Shown here piece after piece: positions 34,741 to 44,503 of a DNA stretch of 64,000 bases. Within the stretch, counting starts at the first letter, position 1. Every line of letters begins with the position of its first letter. The notes beneath the pieces are model-generated. The model ran no database searches. It had not been told where the DNA came from and saw only the letters and a program-made list of their open reading frames with translations. The position numbers and the translations under genes were made by a program. Where the stretch lies: positions 1,462,569-1,526,568 of the forward strand of contig CM030936.1 of NCBI GenBank assembly GCA_018136815.1, written 5' to 3'. This DNA comes from Isochrysis galbana (Eukaryota; Haptophyta; Isochrysidales; Isochrysidaceae).

Positions 34741-35371
34741 TGCCGACGCCGAGCTGAGCAGCGAGATTCTCTCCTTCTTTTATCTTTTATCTCCATGTGC
34801 CAGGCATCGCTTTCGGTTGGAATTGTACATCATAGAGTAGTACACCTTTTACTCTGTAGATTTCACAGTGCTCATGATTCTCCGAGTCTCCAGAACCAGA
34901 ACAAGAGTCCATCAAGAGTGTGTACTTTACTAGTACGATCCAGATTCAGATGAGGCAGCCACAGGGTAGCGTCGGGGCGTCTCATGCAGGGGGGTTATGT
35001 CGAGGATCAAGGGCCCCTCTTTGCCTCTCCCCGCTCCAGCGCTCCAGCCAGATCCAGAACCAGAATTTCGAAATTGTATTATCCATCCGAGTTTCCGAGT
35101 CAAGCCCCCCGAGTCTAGAGTCTACGAGTCAATTCAAGCCAAAGCACGCGCCTATATAGCCGCCAGCCGCCTTCTACGAGCCCATATGCCTCCTTCCTCA
35201 TTTTTGCGCCCTCCGCTCGTCGTTTGCGATCCCCAATTTTGGCGCTTCGGCAGTAAGGAGTTAATATGACTACCGAGGGAGCCGGTGGTCGGCTCGTCTT
35301 CGTAACACTCCTTTTTTTATCTGGGGCGCTCCCCTCCTTTTTTATCTACGGCTCTCCCAATTCCAATTCGA
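34741..35371. other. Upstream region of the SNF2-like gene
   Basis: No additional gene is seen. The 60 bases after 35210 resemble those at 28750-28800 (GCGCCAAAATT and its complement, TTAACTCCTTACTGCCGAAG inverted), so a small dispersed repeat is present. Confidence 0.4.
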
Positions 35372-37075
35372 ATGTGGGCCGATGGACTGTCGGGCTGTTC
35401 GGCCGACGAGTGCCGCGAGCTCGCCCGCCGGCTGGTGCGCGAGGTGCTCGAGGGCGAGAGCGGGGTGGATGCACGGCTAAGCACCACCGAGCTTCGTCAA
35501 GCCTCGTGCTGGGCGCAGGAACTGCTTGTGGAGGAGGAAGAGCGGCGTCACAACATCCCGGAGGCGCTCGGGCAAAGTGAGACTGAGCCGCTGGTGTGCG
35601 GCTCACAGGCGGGCCAGCCTGCAGGGCCGCGTCCTGTGCCGGGACCCACTAGTCAGCGAGCCGGTGTGTGTGCCTCGCCGCATCTACGAGAGCCGCTACA
35701 GCCGCTTGTGGAAGTCACGCCCAGGACCTGCAGAAGGAACACATGCAACGGCCTCAACGCGAATCGGTCTCTGCTGACACACAGCATGAGGGGTGATCCG
35801 TGTGCGCTACGCCCTAAGAAAGAAGAAACATTTCTAGGTGAGACGTCTATAATACCGATTGAGCCAGCAAGCGACAATGCCACTAGCGATCCGGCTGCAT
35901 TGATGAGTGACCACATCAGTGAGGGCCTGTGCTCCAGAAGTCCCGTGGAGCGCAATCCGACTCGCCAGCAGCACGGCACTACTAGTCTGAACAGCCTCAC
36001 TCAGCAAAGTGAAGTTAGCGACCAGGCTACAGACCTTATCGACGACATTGAGGAGAGTCCGTGCGCCAGAGGCCTCAGGAGGCGCAGTCCGACTCGCCAG
36101 CACCACAGGTCGTGCGACATGAGCAGGCTCATGGGACAGTTGGATCTCGAAGGTGTAGGCCAATGCACCGCCATCGACGGGCTCGCAGAGGCGTGCTCTC
36201 CCTCACGTGAGCGAGTTCAGGCTTGGCTTAGCTTACGTGATTCGAACACGGCTCTAGAACAACTGTCCCCAGCCATGCCCGTGGGGGGGCTTGATGGCAA
36301 ATCCACCTCTGACTCCGAATCTACCTCTGACTCGGATAACGGAACCTCGATTGCTCTTCCCCGTGGAGGAATCCTATTCTCTACGCCCACATTCAATGCA
36401 GAGACCTTCCTCATGGATCGACTCGCAAAGAGCGAGGGGCGAGAGCTCGTCGGCCCCAGCGACACGCATGCGCCTGACGCAACACGCCATCGACGGGGTC
36501 GGCCGAACAGCACACTCATCATTTGCGCAGCTTCGCATATCGACGCACTTTCGGCCGAGTTACGCCGCCGCCTCGTGCGCCATGCGTCGCACACGTCCAA
36601 ACGCAAGCTATCTATCACTGAGCTCTCGCGTGACGCGATAGTCCTCACGACGTATGGGATGCTCAATGCTAGAGATTGTCTGCAACCGGCGCTGGCGGCC
36701 CTCTCCGTTGCGGAGGACGACTGGAGGATCAAACCGACCAGCTTGCGAGCCTTGAGTCAGACCCAGGAGATGAGGTCTCGCTTGCACACGCGGATATGGG
36801 ATCAGCTCATCCTGCTCGACGCCGAGTGCTTGTCAAACTCGACCAGCCAGCGCACCTGCGCTGTGTCGGCACTATACGCTGAGTGCCGTTGGGCGGTGGC
36901 CGGCGAGGCCTGCATTGGGCGACGAGCTCTCGCGCGCACACTTAGTGTCATACTGTGTGGAGGCAATCGTCATGCGATCACGTCGTGTGAGCGCTCATGG
37001 CCGCTCGTCCGGCTCAAGTTGGTGTACAATTGGGATGCGACATTTGATCTGGAGTCCGCGGAAAGCGTCCACTGA
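35372..37075 (+). CDS. Catalytically degenerate SNF2-family (RAD5/RAD16-like) lobe-1 protein
   Basis: A single 567-residue frame. The last ~220 residues follow SNF2 ATPase lobe 1 in order: LPRGGILFSTPTFNAETFLM where GGILADEMGLGKT is expected, STLIICAASHIDALSAELRR (motif Ia), DAIVLTTYGML, WDQLILLDAECLSNSTSQRT in place of DEAH and its following helix, and ECRWAVAGEA in place of RW.LTGTP. Walker A, the DEAH box and motif III are therefore all changed, and the second (HELICc) lobe is absent. ATP hydrolysis is not expected. The N-terminal ~330 residues are S/R/T-rich with repeated SPTRQ words and no known domain. It may be a pseudo-enzyme that binds chromatin partners, or a decaying paralogue whose frame is still open. 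Confidence 0.6.
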   Translation: MWADGLSGCSADECRELARRLVREVLEGESGVDARLSTTELRQASCWAQELLVEEEERRHNIPEALGQSETEPLVCGSQAGQPAGPRPVPGPTSQRAGVCASPHLREPLQPLVEVTPRTCRRNTCNGLNANRSLLTHSMRGDPCALRPKKEETFLGETSIIPIEPASDNATSDPAALMSDHISEGLCSRSPVERNPTRQQHGTTSLNSLTQQSEVSDQATDLIDDIEESPCARGLRRRSPTRQHHRSCDMSRLMGQLDLEGVGQCTAIDGLAEACSPSRERVQAWLSLRDSNTALEQLSPAMPVGGLDGKSTSDSESTSDSDNGTSIALPRGGILFSTPTFNAETFLMDRLAKSEGRELVGPSDTHAPDATRHRRGRPNSTLIICAASHIDALSAELRRRLVRHASHTSKRKLSITELSRDAIVLTTYGMLNARDCLQPALAALSVAEDDWRIKPTSLRALSQTQEMRSRLHTRIWDQLILLDAECLSNSTSQRTCAVSALYAECRWAVAGEACIGRRALARTLSVILCGGNRHAITSCERSWPLVRLKLVYNWDATFDLESAESVH

Positions 37076-37782
37076 TGTCGGTCCCTAGCCAAGTGAACAC
37101 AACATCCGCCTTCCTCGTACAGGTGTCAAGAAACTACGCGTAGGGAGATAAGTATTAAGATGGAAAGGCTAGTTGACCGTCGAGACACAAGTAATCGCCT
37201 AGTCGTCGCATGTCACACGATGGATATTTCTCTATTGTCATATTGTCATTGGCCTCGGTGATCAAAGGACAAAGGAGCTTCCTAACCTTTCCCCACAGTT
37301 ATGAACACCTAGCTTGTGCAGCCTACAACCATTCCCTCTCTCATCCCCTGAGCCCGCCGCCCCTGAGCAAAACCTGGAAGGGGAAAACGACGAATACTCG
37401 CTAAAACTTTACTTAGAGGGAGTGTTGTTCACTAAATGCTGTTGAGTATGAATAGTATTCTGAATACAAAGGAGTAGCTCTAAAGTACTCCTAGGAGTAG
37501 AGTGTACACTGCACTCGTATGGATGCCACTAAAATACTCGTAGGAGTATTGTACTGTACTGGATGGATGCCACACATGGTGGTGCAGGACGACAGCCCTG
37601 CTGGCTTGCTGCTCCCTCCCCGCTCCCCGCCCCCCGCCCTCTCCGCCTCCCACTCGCTTTCTTTACCCTTTAGTTTAGTCATTATAGTACTCACCACCTG
37701 ACTGTCCTCTCGTCCTCTCCGTCTCTCTCTCTCTCTCTCTCTTCTCGTGGGAGAGCAACAACCTGAAACGGTTTTTTGTGCG

Positions 37783-37850
<68 letters not shown>

Positions 37851-38052
37851 CCTCTCCCTCTCTCCCTCTCTCTCCCTCTCTCTCTCTCTCAGCCCCCCCC
37901 CCCCCCCTTTCTTCCTCTACAATACTCGGGCCCCCTGCCACCCCTTCTGCCGCTCTCCTGATCCCTCGCTTTCCATCCCCCCACACCCACCCACCCCCTT
38001 TTCCTTCTCCACCCCTCCGTCCCCGTCCCGCCAGAGGGCACACTGAGAGTCG
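37076..38052. other. Intergenic with CT microsatellite (37720-37892)
   Basis: Two small inverted repeats around CTCCTAGGAG and CTCGTAGGAG (37480-37550) and a (CT)n tract ending in a C-run just before the next gene. No other coding sequence. Confidence 0.5.
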
Positions 38053-39195
38053 ATGCCCTTCCGAAGGTACGGTGGGATGAATGACACGCTCGCGTGGGAG
38101 CAGAGGATCCGGATGGAGCACACACGCAGCTTCGGCGTGCCCAAGGCGGCGCACGCGGCTGCCGCGGGCGTTCCGATGCAGCCCAACGTGGCGGGCGGTG
38201 CGGTTCAGCCGAGGCAGAGGGACTGGTCCGCCTCAGTTCCTGCCTGGAGCCACCTCTACAGCAGAGGGCTGTACACGCTCGCTCCGGGCATTGACGTGCA
38301 GCCGCTTGCGCAGACGCGCCCGCTCGGCCCGCCTGCAGGTGCGCCTCATCGCGGTGGTCGTGATGGCAACATCTTGCAGCGGATTCGGAAGGAGGAGCGT
38401 GCGGCGATCCGATCAAACGCGTCGCTTGACGTGCTCTACCACAAACTGGAGGCTGAAGAGCATGTCACGCAGGAGGAGATTGATCGGGCAGAGCGCAAGG
38501 CGCGCGACTTCCCGCGGCTTGACACGAGAGAAGATATATTCCCTGGGATGCGGAAGGGAAGACATCACTTGCACGACCGGTCGTTGGTGGGGTTCGAGGG
38601 GCTAGCGTTGAGCGGCGATGTGCTGCTGCGATCCAAGGCGCAACGCGAGGCGGAGGCAAGCGCGAAGCAGGACAAGCCGCAGGAGGAAGCCGTCGAAATG
38701 GCGCTTCCGGGGCCGGATCCGCGCGCTTTTGCCAAGGAGGAGCGTCGCGCGCAGATCCGGGAGCTCAAGGCGCAACTTCGAGCAGAGCGGCTAGCGCGAT
38801 CAAAACTTGAGGATAAAGTATCAGCCGTTACCCGAAAATCCACAGTGGAACCCACAAGGCCTCGGACAGCCGCATCGGCGGCAGATCTGCGTAGCTTGAC
38901 GGTGGCGCCAGGGGGTCCGAGCTGGAACGACTCCGAGATGAGCAAGCAGGCCACGTGCCACCGCAACATGTTCTCGAGCGAGGCATGGCGCATGGCAGGC
39001 AGTCCCCCTTACCAACGCCCCCCACGTGGTCGAGGCATGACACCGTCCCTGAGTGCTCCGAGCTTTGGTGGCCTTGCTGCTCCGGCTTGGACCTTACGCC
39101 ACTCACCGCAGGTGCTGCACCTCGCGTCGCCAACAAGGTTACAACGGCCAGCGAGCAGTGCGATATTTGTCGGACGAGACAAGCGGAACTTGTGA
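38053..39195 (+). CDS. Unknown protein with central helical region
   Basis: A 380-residue intron-less frame starting MPFRRYGGMNDTLAWEQRIR. Residues 100-165 (NILQRIRKEERAAI, LDVLYHKLEAEEHVTQEEID) and 225-260 (KEERRAQIRELKAQLRAERL) are amphipathic and probably coiled coil; the last 110 residues are S/P/R-rich. I recognise no domain. GC-rich codon use and a CT tract in the upstream 160-330 bases match the other host genes. It could be a cytoskeletal or ciliary protein, by composition only. Confidence 0.65.
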   Translation: MPFRRYGGMNDTLAWEQRIRMEHTRSFGVPKAAHAAAAGVPMQPNVAGGAVQPRQRDWSASVPAWSHLYSRGLYTLAPGIDVQPLAQTRPLGPPAGAPHRGGRDGNILQRIRKEERAAIRSNASLDVLYHKLEAEEHVTQEEIDRAERKARDFPRLDTREDIFPGMRKGRHHLHDRSLVGFEGLALSGDVLLRSKAQREAEASAKQDKPQEEAVEMALPGPDPRAFAKEERRAQIRELKAQLRAERLARSKLEDKVSAVTRKSTVEPTRPRTAASAADLRSLTVAPGGPSWNDSEMSKQATCHRNMFSSEAWRMAGSPPYQRPPRGRGMTPSLSAPSFGGLAAPAWTLRHSPQVLHLASPTRLQRPASSAIFVGRDKRNL

Positions 39196-39656
39196 GTTTG
39201 CGCATACAAGGAGTCATTCATTTTGTGCCCACCGCCACTACTACCTTGGAATCATCAATGTGAGTCTGCCGTGGGAACCTAGGATGTGTGCGAAAGCCCG
39301 TTCACGGGACATGTGTTGTATTTAGTGAAATGGTCGGGGTTCGGGGGGGTTTAAGTGCTAGGGGAGCATACACTTTTCGGATAGATTGGGGCATTGCTGT
39401 AAAAATAAAATGCAGTCTCAAACCCAAACCTTTCCAAACCAAAAGGTGCACACAACTTGAGGTGTGAGGTGCTGTCCCTTTTTTACCCGCCCCACTACCT
39501 AGTCACTACCTAGACGTAGCGACCTGACCAGCAATTTTCGACGATCGGAGGGGCAGTGACCACTTGCCATTCTTAATCATTTTTGCGCCACCCTCGCCCT
39601 CGAGCCCGGATGGGACAATAGGCTTCTAATAGGTTCTACTAAGACTAAGAGGTCAG
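39196..39656. other. Intergenic, with left target duplication of copy B
   Basis: No gene. Bases 39640-39656 (taagactaagaggtcag) are the left target-site duplication of copy B. Confidence 0.6.
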
Positions 39657-40796
39657 TTAAAAACTATTGTTATAGTTTGAACTATGGAGCGTGCCGCGAC
39701 CGCTCCCGAGCCCCAGGCGACCCTCGCCACCGCGCCCCACCTGGGACGCCCCATGCCGCCCGAGGCGGCTCGTCAGAAAGCCCTCTCAGAGCCCATCCAA
39801 CCCATCCAAACCACACCCGCGCAGGCGCGCGGGGTGGCGAGCACTGGCACCGAACAGGTTGCCACCATGGCTCTGCGTAGCATGCAGGGGGTCTTTGAGA
39901 CCCCCTCCAACAGTGGGAAACCCTCCCACCCCAAGAGCACCTCATGTGGGAGGGCAGCTCTGCTGCCCTCCTCATGGTGGAAACCTCTACCATCAGTGCA
40001 CCCATCATGGGAGGGCACTTCGCAACCATCAATCTTCCCTGGAGAGCACCCCATGCCTCTATTTCCCAACTTGTTGACACACTCGTTTTCTTCACCCCAC
40101 TCTTGTGGGCCACAAGTACCTACAGCTCAGTGCCCTGCCTTGGGCCCTCTCTCAACACTAGACTCCCTCTCCCACTCCCCCTTCACACCACAACCAACCC
40201 GCCAAACAGCACGAACCCCCTCACCCTCTGTTTCAAGCACCAAAAATTTCAACTCAAGACCCATGTTGATACACCTATCGTTTTCACCCCACTCTTGTGG
40301 GCCACAAGTACCTACAACTCAGTGCCCTTTGGGCCCTCTTCCAATACTTGAATCCCTATCCCACTCCCTCTTCCATCTACAACCAACCCAAGAAGCACAA
40401 ACCCCCTCGTTCTCTGTTTCAAGCACCAATAATTTCGACTCAAGACAAGAGGGAGGACATGTCTTGAGGCGGCGTCGCTGCCCATGCCTAGCGCAAGGGT
40501 ATAGCGCCCCCACTCAGACATCTCCTTCCCCACAGCTCCTCTCTGAGGAGTTGCTCCTCTCCCTCCCATTAGGCCCCCTTGCCTGCGAGACCAGAACAGG
40601 ATCCTGGCGTAGGGGGCTGTCTGAGTGTGGAGGGAGGGGCGCTCTGGCTAGCGCAGGTAGAAAGCTAGTGAGGAGCTGGGTGGCATAAGGGGGGAAGGGT
40701 GCTTGCGCTTGCCGCGGCAGGGTGTCCTGTCTTGAGTGAGCGCTAGTCCCGTTCCTTTGCCGCGCCGCGACCCATAAAAATTTGTTAAAAATAAAA
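39657..40796 (+). mobile_element. 1.1 kb ORF-bearing retroelement, full-length copy B
   Basis: Flanked by the 17-bp direct repeat taagactaagaggtcag at 39640-39656 and 40797-40813. It is colinear with copy A and ends with the same A-rich tail (ccataaaaatttgttaaaaa). The internal ~215-bp duplication around CACCCCACTCTTGTGGGCCA is present here too. Confidence 0.87.
39684..40688 (+). CDS. 334-residue Ser/Pro-rich protein of the 1.1 kb retroelement (copy B)
   Basis: Same start (MERAATAPEPQ), same length and same end (RKLVRSWVA) as the copy A protein. Differences are mainly substitutions plus one gained and one lost codon. The last 90 residues, from FDSRQEGGHVLRRRRC onward, are nearly identical between copies. 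No known domain; cellular role unknown. The start context actATGg is the same in all four copies. Confidence 0.45.
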   Translation: MERAATAPEPQATLATAPHLGRPMPPEAARQKALSEPIQPIQTTPAQARGVASTGTEQVATMALRSMQGVFETPSNSGKPSHPKSTSCGRAALLPSSWWKPLPSVHPSWEGTSQPSIFPGEHPMPLFPNLLTHSFSSPHSCGPQVPTAQCPALGPLSTLDSLSHSPFTPQPTRQTARTPSPSVSSTKNFNSRPMLIHLSFSPHSCGPQVPTTQCPLGPLPILESLSHSLFHLQPTQEAQTPSFSVSSTNNFDSRQEGGHVLRRRRCPCLAQGYSAPTQTSPSPQLLSEELLLSLPLGPLACETRTGSWRRGLSECGGRGALASAGRKLVRSWVA

Positions 40797-40813
40797 TAAG
40801 ACTAAGAGGTCAG

Positions 40814-41360
40814 ATGAACTATTGTTATAGTTTGAACTATGGAGCGTGCCGCGACCGCTCCCGAGCCCCAGGCGACCCTCGCCACCGCGCCCCACCTGGG
40901 ACGCCCCACGCCGCCCGAGGCGGCTCGTCAGAAAGCCCTCTCAGAGCCCATCCAACCCATCCAAACCACACCCGCGCAAGCGCGCGGGGTGGCGAGCACT
41001 GGCACCGAACAGGTTGCCACCATGGCTCTGCGCATCATGCAGGGGGTCTTTGAGGCCCCCTCCTACAGTGGGAAACCCTCCCACCCCAAGAGCACCTCAT
41101 GTGGGAGGGTAGCTCAGCTGCCCTCCCCATGGTGGAAACCTCTACCATCAGTGCACCCAACATGGGAGGGCACTTCACAACCATCAACCCCATACGGAGA
41201 GCACCCCATGCCTCTGTTTTCCAACTTGTTGACACAATTCTCGTCTTCACCCCACTCTTGTGGGCCACTAGTACCAATCACTCAGTGCCCTGCCTTGGGC
41301 CCTCTTTCAACACTAGACTCCCTCTCCCACTCCCCCTTCACACTTCAACCAACCCAAGCG
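40814..41360 (+). mobile_element. 5' part of the 1.1 kb retroelement, copy C
   Basis: Begins directly after the right target duplication of copy B and matches A and B for about 540 bases; its MERAATAPEPQ frame (ATG 40839) is still open at the breakpoint. Homology stops near 41357, where unrelated sequence with an intron-like CTTTGCAG begins. It is either 3'-truncated or cut by rearrangement. Confidence 0.8.
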
Positions 41361-41371
41361 TAGCTTTGCAG

Positions 41372-41674
41372 GAGGCACTCCAAGCCCGGCGTGGAGAGCA
41401 GGCAACGCTAGAAGCCCGCCAGCTCGCACACAAGATACGCATGGATGAAGCCCAACTCGAGCTCCAACGGGAGGAGAGGGATCGTGCGGCCCGAAGTGAA
41501 GAAGAGCGGTCGCGCCGCGAGGAAGCACGCGCGGAGCGTGATGCCCTTGCTATGCAGAGCACGATGCAGATGCAGAAGATGATGATGGACCAACAAGCTA
41601 TGTTCATGCAATTCATGCAACAAATGATGCCTCTAGCCCGTCCGAACACGAACGGAAACGGAGGAGAAAAATAG
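41372..41674 (+). CDS. C-terminal coiled-coil exon of a Harbinger-type partner ORF (partial)
   Basis: After a plausible acceptor (TAGCTTTGCAG|GAG) the frame encodes about 100 residues: E/Q/R-rich heptads (EEERSRREEARAERDALAMQ) and a methionine-rich tail (MQKMMMDQQAMFMQFMQQMM). This is the look of the C-terminus of the Myb/SANT-like second protein of PIF/Harbinger transposons. The transposase of such an element lies convergently at 42777-44059. The upstream exons are missing, apparently replaced by copies B and C, so the gene is probably dead. Confidence 0.45.
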   Translation, partial: EALQARRGEQATLEARQLAHKIRMDEAQLELQREERDRAARSEEERSRREEARAERDALAMQSTMQMQKMMMDQQAMFMQFMQQMMPLARPNTNGNGGEK

Positions 41675-42776
41675 AAGCATCGGAATCGACGGCCTGGTGC
41701 CTCTGTAGTCTTCATGTCTGGTCTTGTTCGTACCTTGGGAGCAACCCTCCGCTAGGTTTGTCGGTTTGTCCTTCATTATTCACTCACGCTTCATGCTGCA
41801 TGTTTGTGCTCGGTCGAGACTTGGTGTTGGTGTCCGGGGTTGCCCCTTCTTAGCGTTGGTGTTCGGTCGGGCGTCGTAGTCACCGTGCGAGCGTGCAAGC
41901 AGCAAGGGCAGAGCGCATCGTGGACATCCCAGTTGCGAGCGCCTGATAGTTTGTTGACGCCCGCATCACCAGCCAAAAAAAACCTCTTAATGCGCGCGCG
42001 ACCCTGCAAGTGCAAGCCTAATTTGCAGCCACGTCCGCTTCCCTTATCACTCCATCCACTCGCTTTGCAGCTCATCCCCTTGTGCTCTACTCAGTTAGGG
42101 GCTTTGTGTACGGGGTTTCCGGTGGCAGGCGGTGTGGGCCGATCCCCGATGGTCTACCTAGTGTCTAGTCCTTCGCTCCCTCTTGCGCCATCTGGCTATC
42201 GGCCGCTTAGTGTTTGCTTCTTGTTGGTCTACATACCGGGCTTTCGGAGTCACATTGTGTACATGGTAGTGAACTCTCGCCCTATGCCGTGCAGGTTCGG
42301 CCTAGCCCCCCTCCTTCCCCCCCCCTCCCCCGCTTGCTCACTCTCCCCCCTCCCCCGCCTCCCCCCTCCGCCCCTCCCCCCCCCTTCCTCTCGGTCCACC
42401 TCCAATGACCAATGAGACCGCTTGAAGAGTCTAGCTCAGTTGGACTTAGTTAGATAGACGTTAGATCAGCTGGAGGCACGTGTGCGGAACGCCTCCCCCC
42501 CCCCCCCCCACCTCCGCCCGCCCCGCCTCCCCCTTGCAGCCAGCCGCCACCCCCCTGTTCCCCCACTTGCTTGCAAGAAGCACGAGCCTTCACACGCCGA
42601 AATCCCACATGTTTTACGAGTCACGAGTCTTCTGAGCAATATCTTAGCCTTCAGGCCAAAGGTTTAAGCTCAGCAGCACGCCTTTTAAAATAAAACCGCT
42701 GACCCGATACCACCCATGGCCTCGTACAGCAACACAGAGCACACAGCGGCAAACGGAAACAGAAGCGGGCTCGCAA
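41675..42776. other. Non-coding middle of the Harbinger region
   Basis: C-rich runs at 42300-42400 and 42490-42560; no domain-bearing ORF. Confidence 0.4.
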
Positions 42777-44059
42777 TTAAAAAGGACCGCCAGCCATGTA
42801 TGCCTCCAGAGGTGGCGGCTCCATCCCGAACTTACTACTCACAATGCTACCATACAAGCAAGTGTGCATGTTTGTAAGCATGTTGGCAACACGAAGGTAA
42901 GCGCCGACATCACGACGCAGAAGTTGTTGCCCGCGCCCTAGGTCGAACCAAGGCCACAGGTTAGCCACCTTTCCGAAGCCCCACTCGGCGCTGACACGGA
43001 AGGGGCTCATTACGCTGTTGAAGAAAGCCTGCCATCCAATGAGATGTCCCCGGTACATTCTATAGAGGTAAGCGGACATGGGGTATGCCGAGTCGCCATT
43101 CAAGCAATAAATACGGCCAGAAGACGCACAACACAGTTGCATGACCTGCAGCAAGCCGGACATGTGCAGAACGAAGGAATCGTGTCGTGAACCGTGCACT
43201 GGGCCATAGGCCCAGGGCTGCATGCCATTTGGAAACACAACTCCTTGAACTTTCACGCCATGACACCGTTTATGGCCCGAGAAGTAAATGCCCTGTGAAC
43301 GCACAGGTCGTGCAACCGGCCACAACTTGCCATCTATGAAACCAATCATGTTAGACACGGGCACCCCTGCAGACGCAAGCGAGGCGGCAAACGCAGGGAA
43401 GCAGGGGGTGAAGGCAGAGAAGCCGCGGGAATCTAGGAGATGAGGGAAGGTGAGGTGAATGTGTTGGATCACAGCATGGTGTGCTGCCGAAATGGCTGCC
43501 TCGCTTCGTCCTGTCTCCCAAGCGAGAGAGGCTGCAGCTCCTACAACAAGCACAGGGTGCAAGAGGTTAAATGCATGCGAAAAAAAACAGAAAGGAAAAC
43601 GGCGTTTCGTTGGTGACCGCCTCCCGCGGTCTCACCGGGAGTTCGAAAGCGCCGGAGGGTGATGAGTGCTGCCTCTTCGCCGCGCATTACGTATCCACCG
43701 CGCAGACGCATACCAGGCGGCAGGCGCAGCGCGGAGATGAAGCGTCGGAGATCCGGAAGACGCACGCCAAAGCGCACATACACATCCCTTGCGAACACAT
43801 CTTCGCCTACGCCCGACTCCGCCGCCTCGCGCTCCAGTCGAGCGACCGAAAGGCGCTTGGGGCCAATGCGCGTCTTCATTGAGCGACCGAGGGGGTCAGC
43901 AGCAACGGCAAGGAGGACGACCTCCTCGCCGTCGTCGCTTTCGGCGGATGAGCTCTCGAGGAGCTCATCCCACTGTCGATCCTCGTCCGCTGCGATTCCT
44001 AGCGCGAGCGCCAGTTCGGCGTCCTCCAGCTCCCGCGCCGTGAAGGGGCGGGTAGGCAT
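42777..44059 (-). CDS. PIF/Harbinger transposase (DDE)
   Basis: Two exons, 44059-43636 and 43540-42777, phase 1 at the join (RFRTPG|AAASLAW), 395 residues. Exon 1 gives the N-terminal helical part ending ALITLRRFRTP; exon 2 gives the DDE_Tnp_4 nuclease: first Asp in MIGFIDGKLW, then SGHKRCHGVKVQGVVFPNG and GSRHDSFVL, second Asp in NGDSAYP, and the Glu in SAEWGFGKVANLW. All three catalytic residues are present and neither exon has a stop or frameshift, so it may be active. The start Met (MPTRPF) is the first with family-like sequence after it; an upstream Met 32 codons earlier is possible. I could not identify terminal inverted repeats or the expected 3-bp TWA duplication. Confidence 0.88.
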
Positions 44060-44503
44060 CGCCGCACGCTGTCGCAACACACGCGGGAACCCAGGGAGAG
44101 GTCGGGAAGAGAGCGGGGACGTCGGTTCACCACACTCACTGTAACAACGAGACAACTTATATTCTGGTAGACGGCAGCCATTGGAAAGTCATCAGAAAAA
44201 CGTGAACAGGACATTTGAGGGATAGAGCAGAAACATATAGGAAGGGATGTGGTCTCGCAACAGATCGAGCGACGGACCAGAACAGCGAAATTGGAGCGGG
44301 GCGCAGTGAAACCCGTCGCGGTCCGCAGGTCTTTTGTAAAAGTTGGCTTTCCACGGGTTTCACCGCGACTCGAGCAAGTGAAACCACAACAGTTAAACCG
44401 AAGTGGAACCCCCGCAAAAAACCTCTTTTCTCTCCGTCTCGCCCTTCCGAGAGAGAGAGAGAGAAGATTATTCAAACGTCGTTCACACCTGCCGCGGCGC
44501 GCA
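44060..44503. other. Divergent intergenic region between transposase and NPHP4
   Basis: Contains the inverted pair GTGAAACCCGT / ACGGGTTTCAC near 44307 and 44352 and a short (GA)n just before the NPHP4 start. Confidence 0.45.

Noticed and set aside
44307-44362. GTGAAACCCGT / ACGGGTTTCAC pair as a Harbinger terminal inverted repeat
   Set aside because: Both arms lie on the same side of the transposase and no matching end was seen on the other side.
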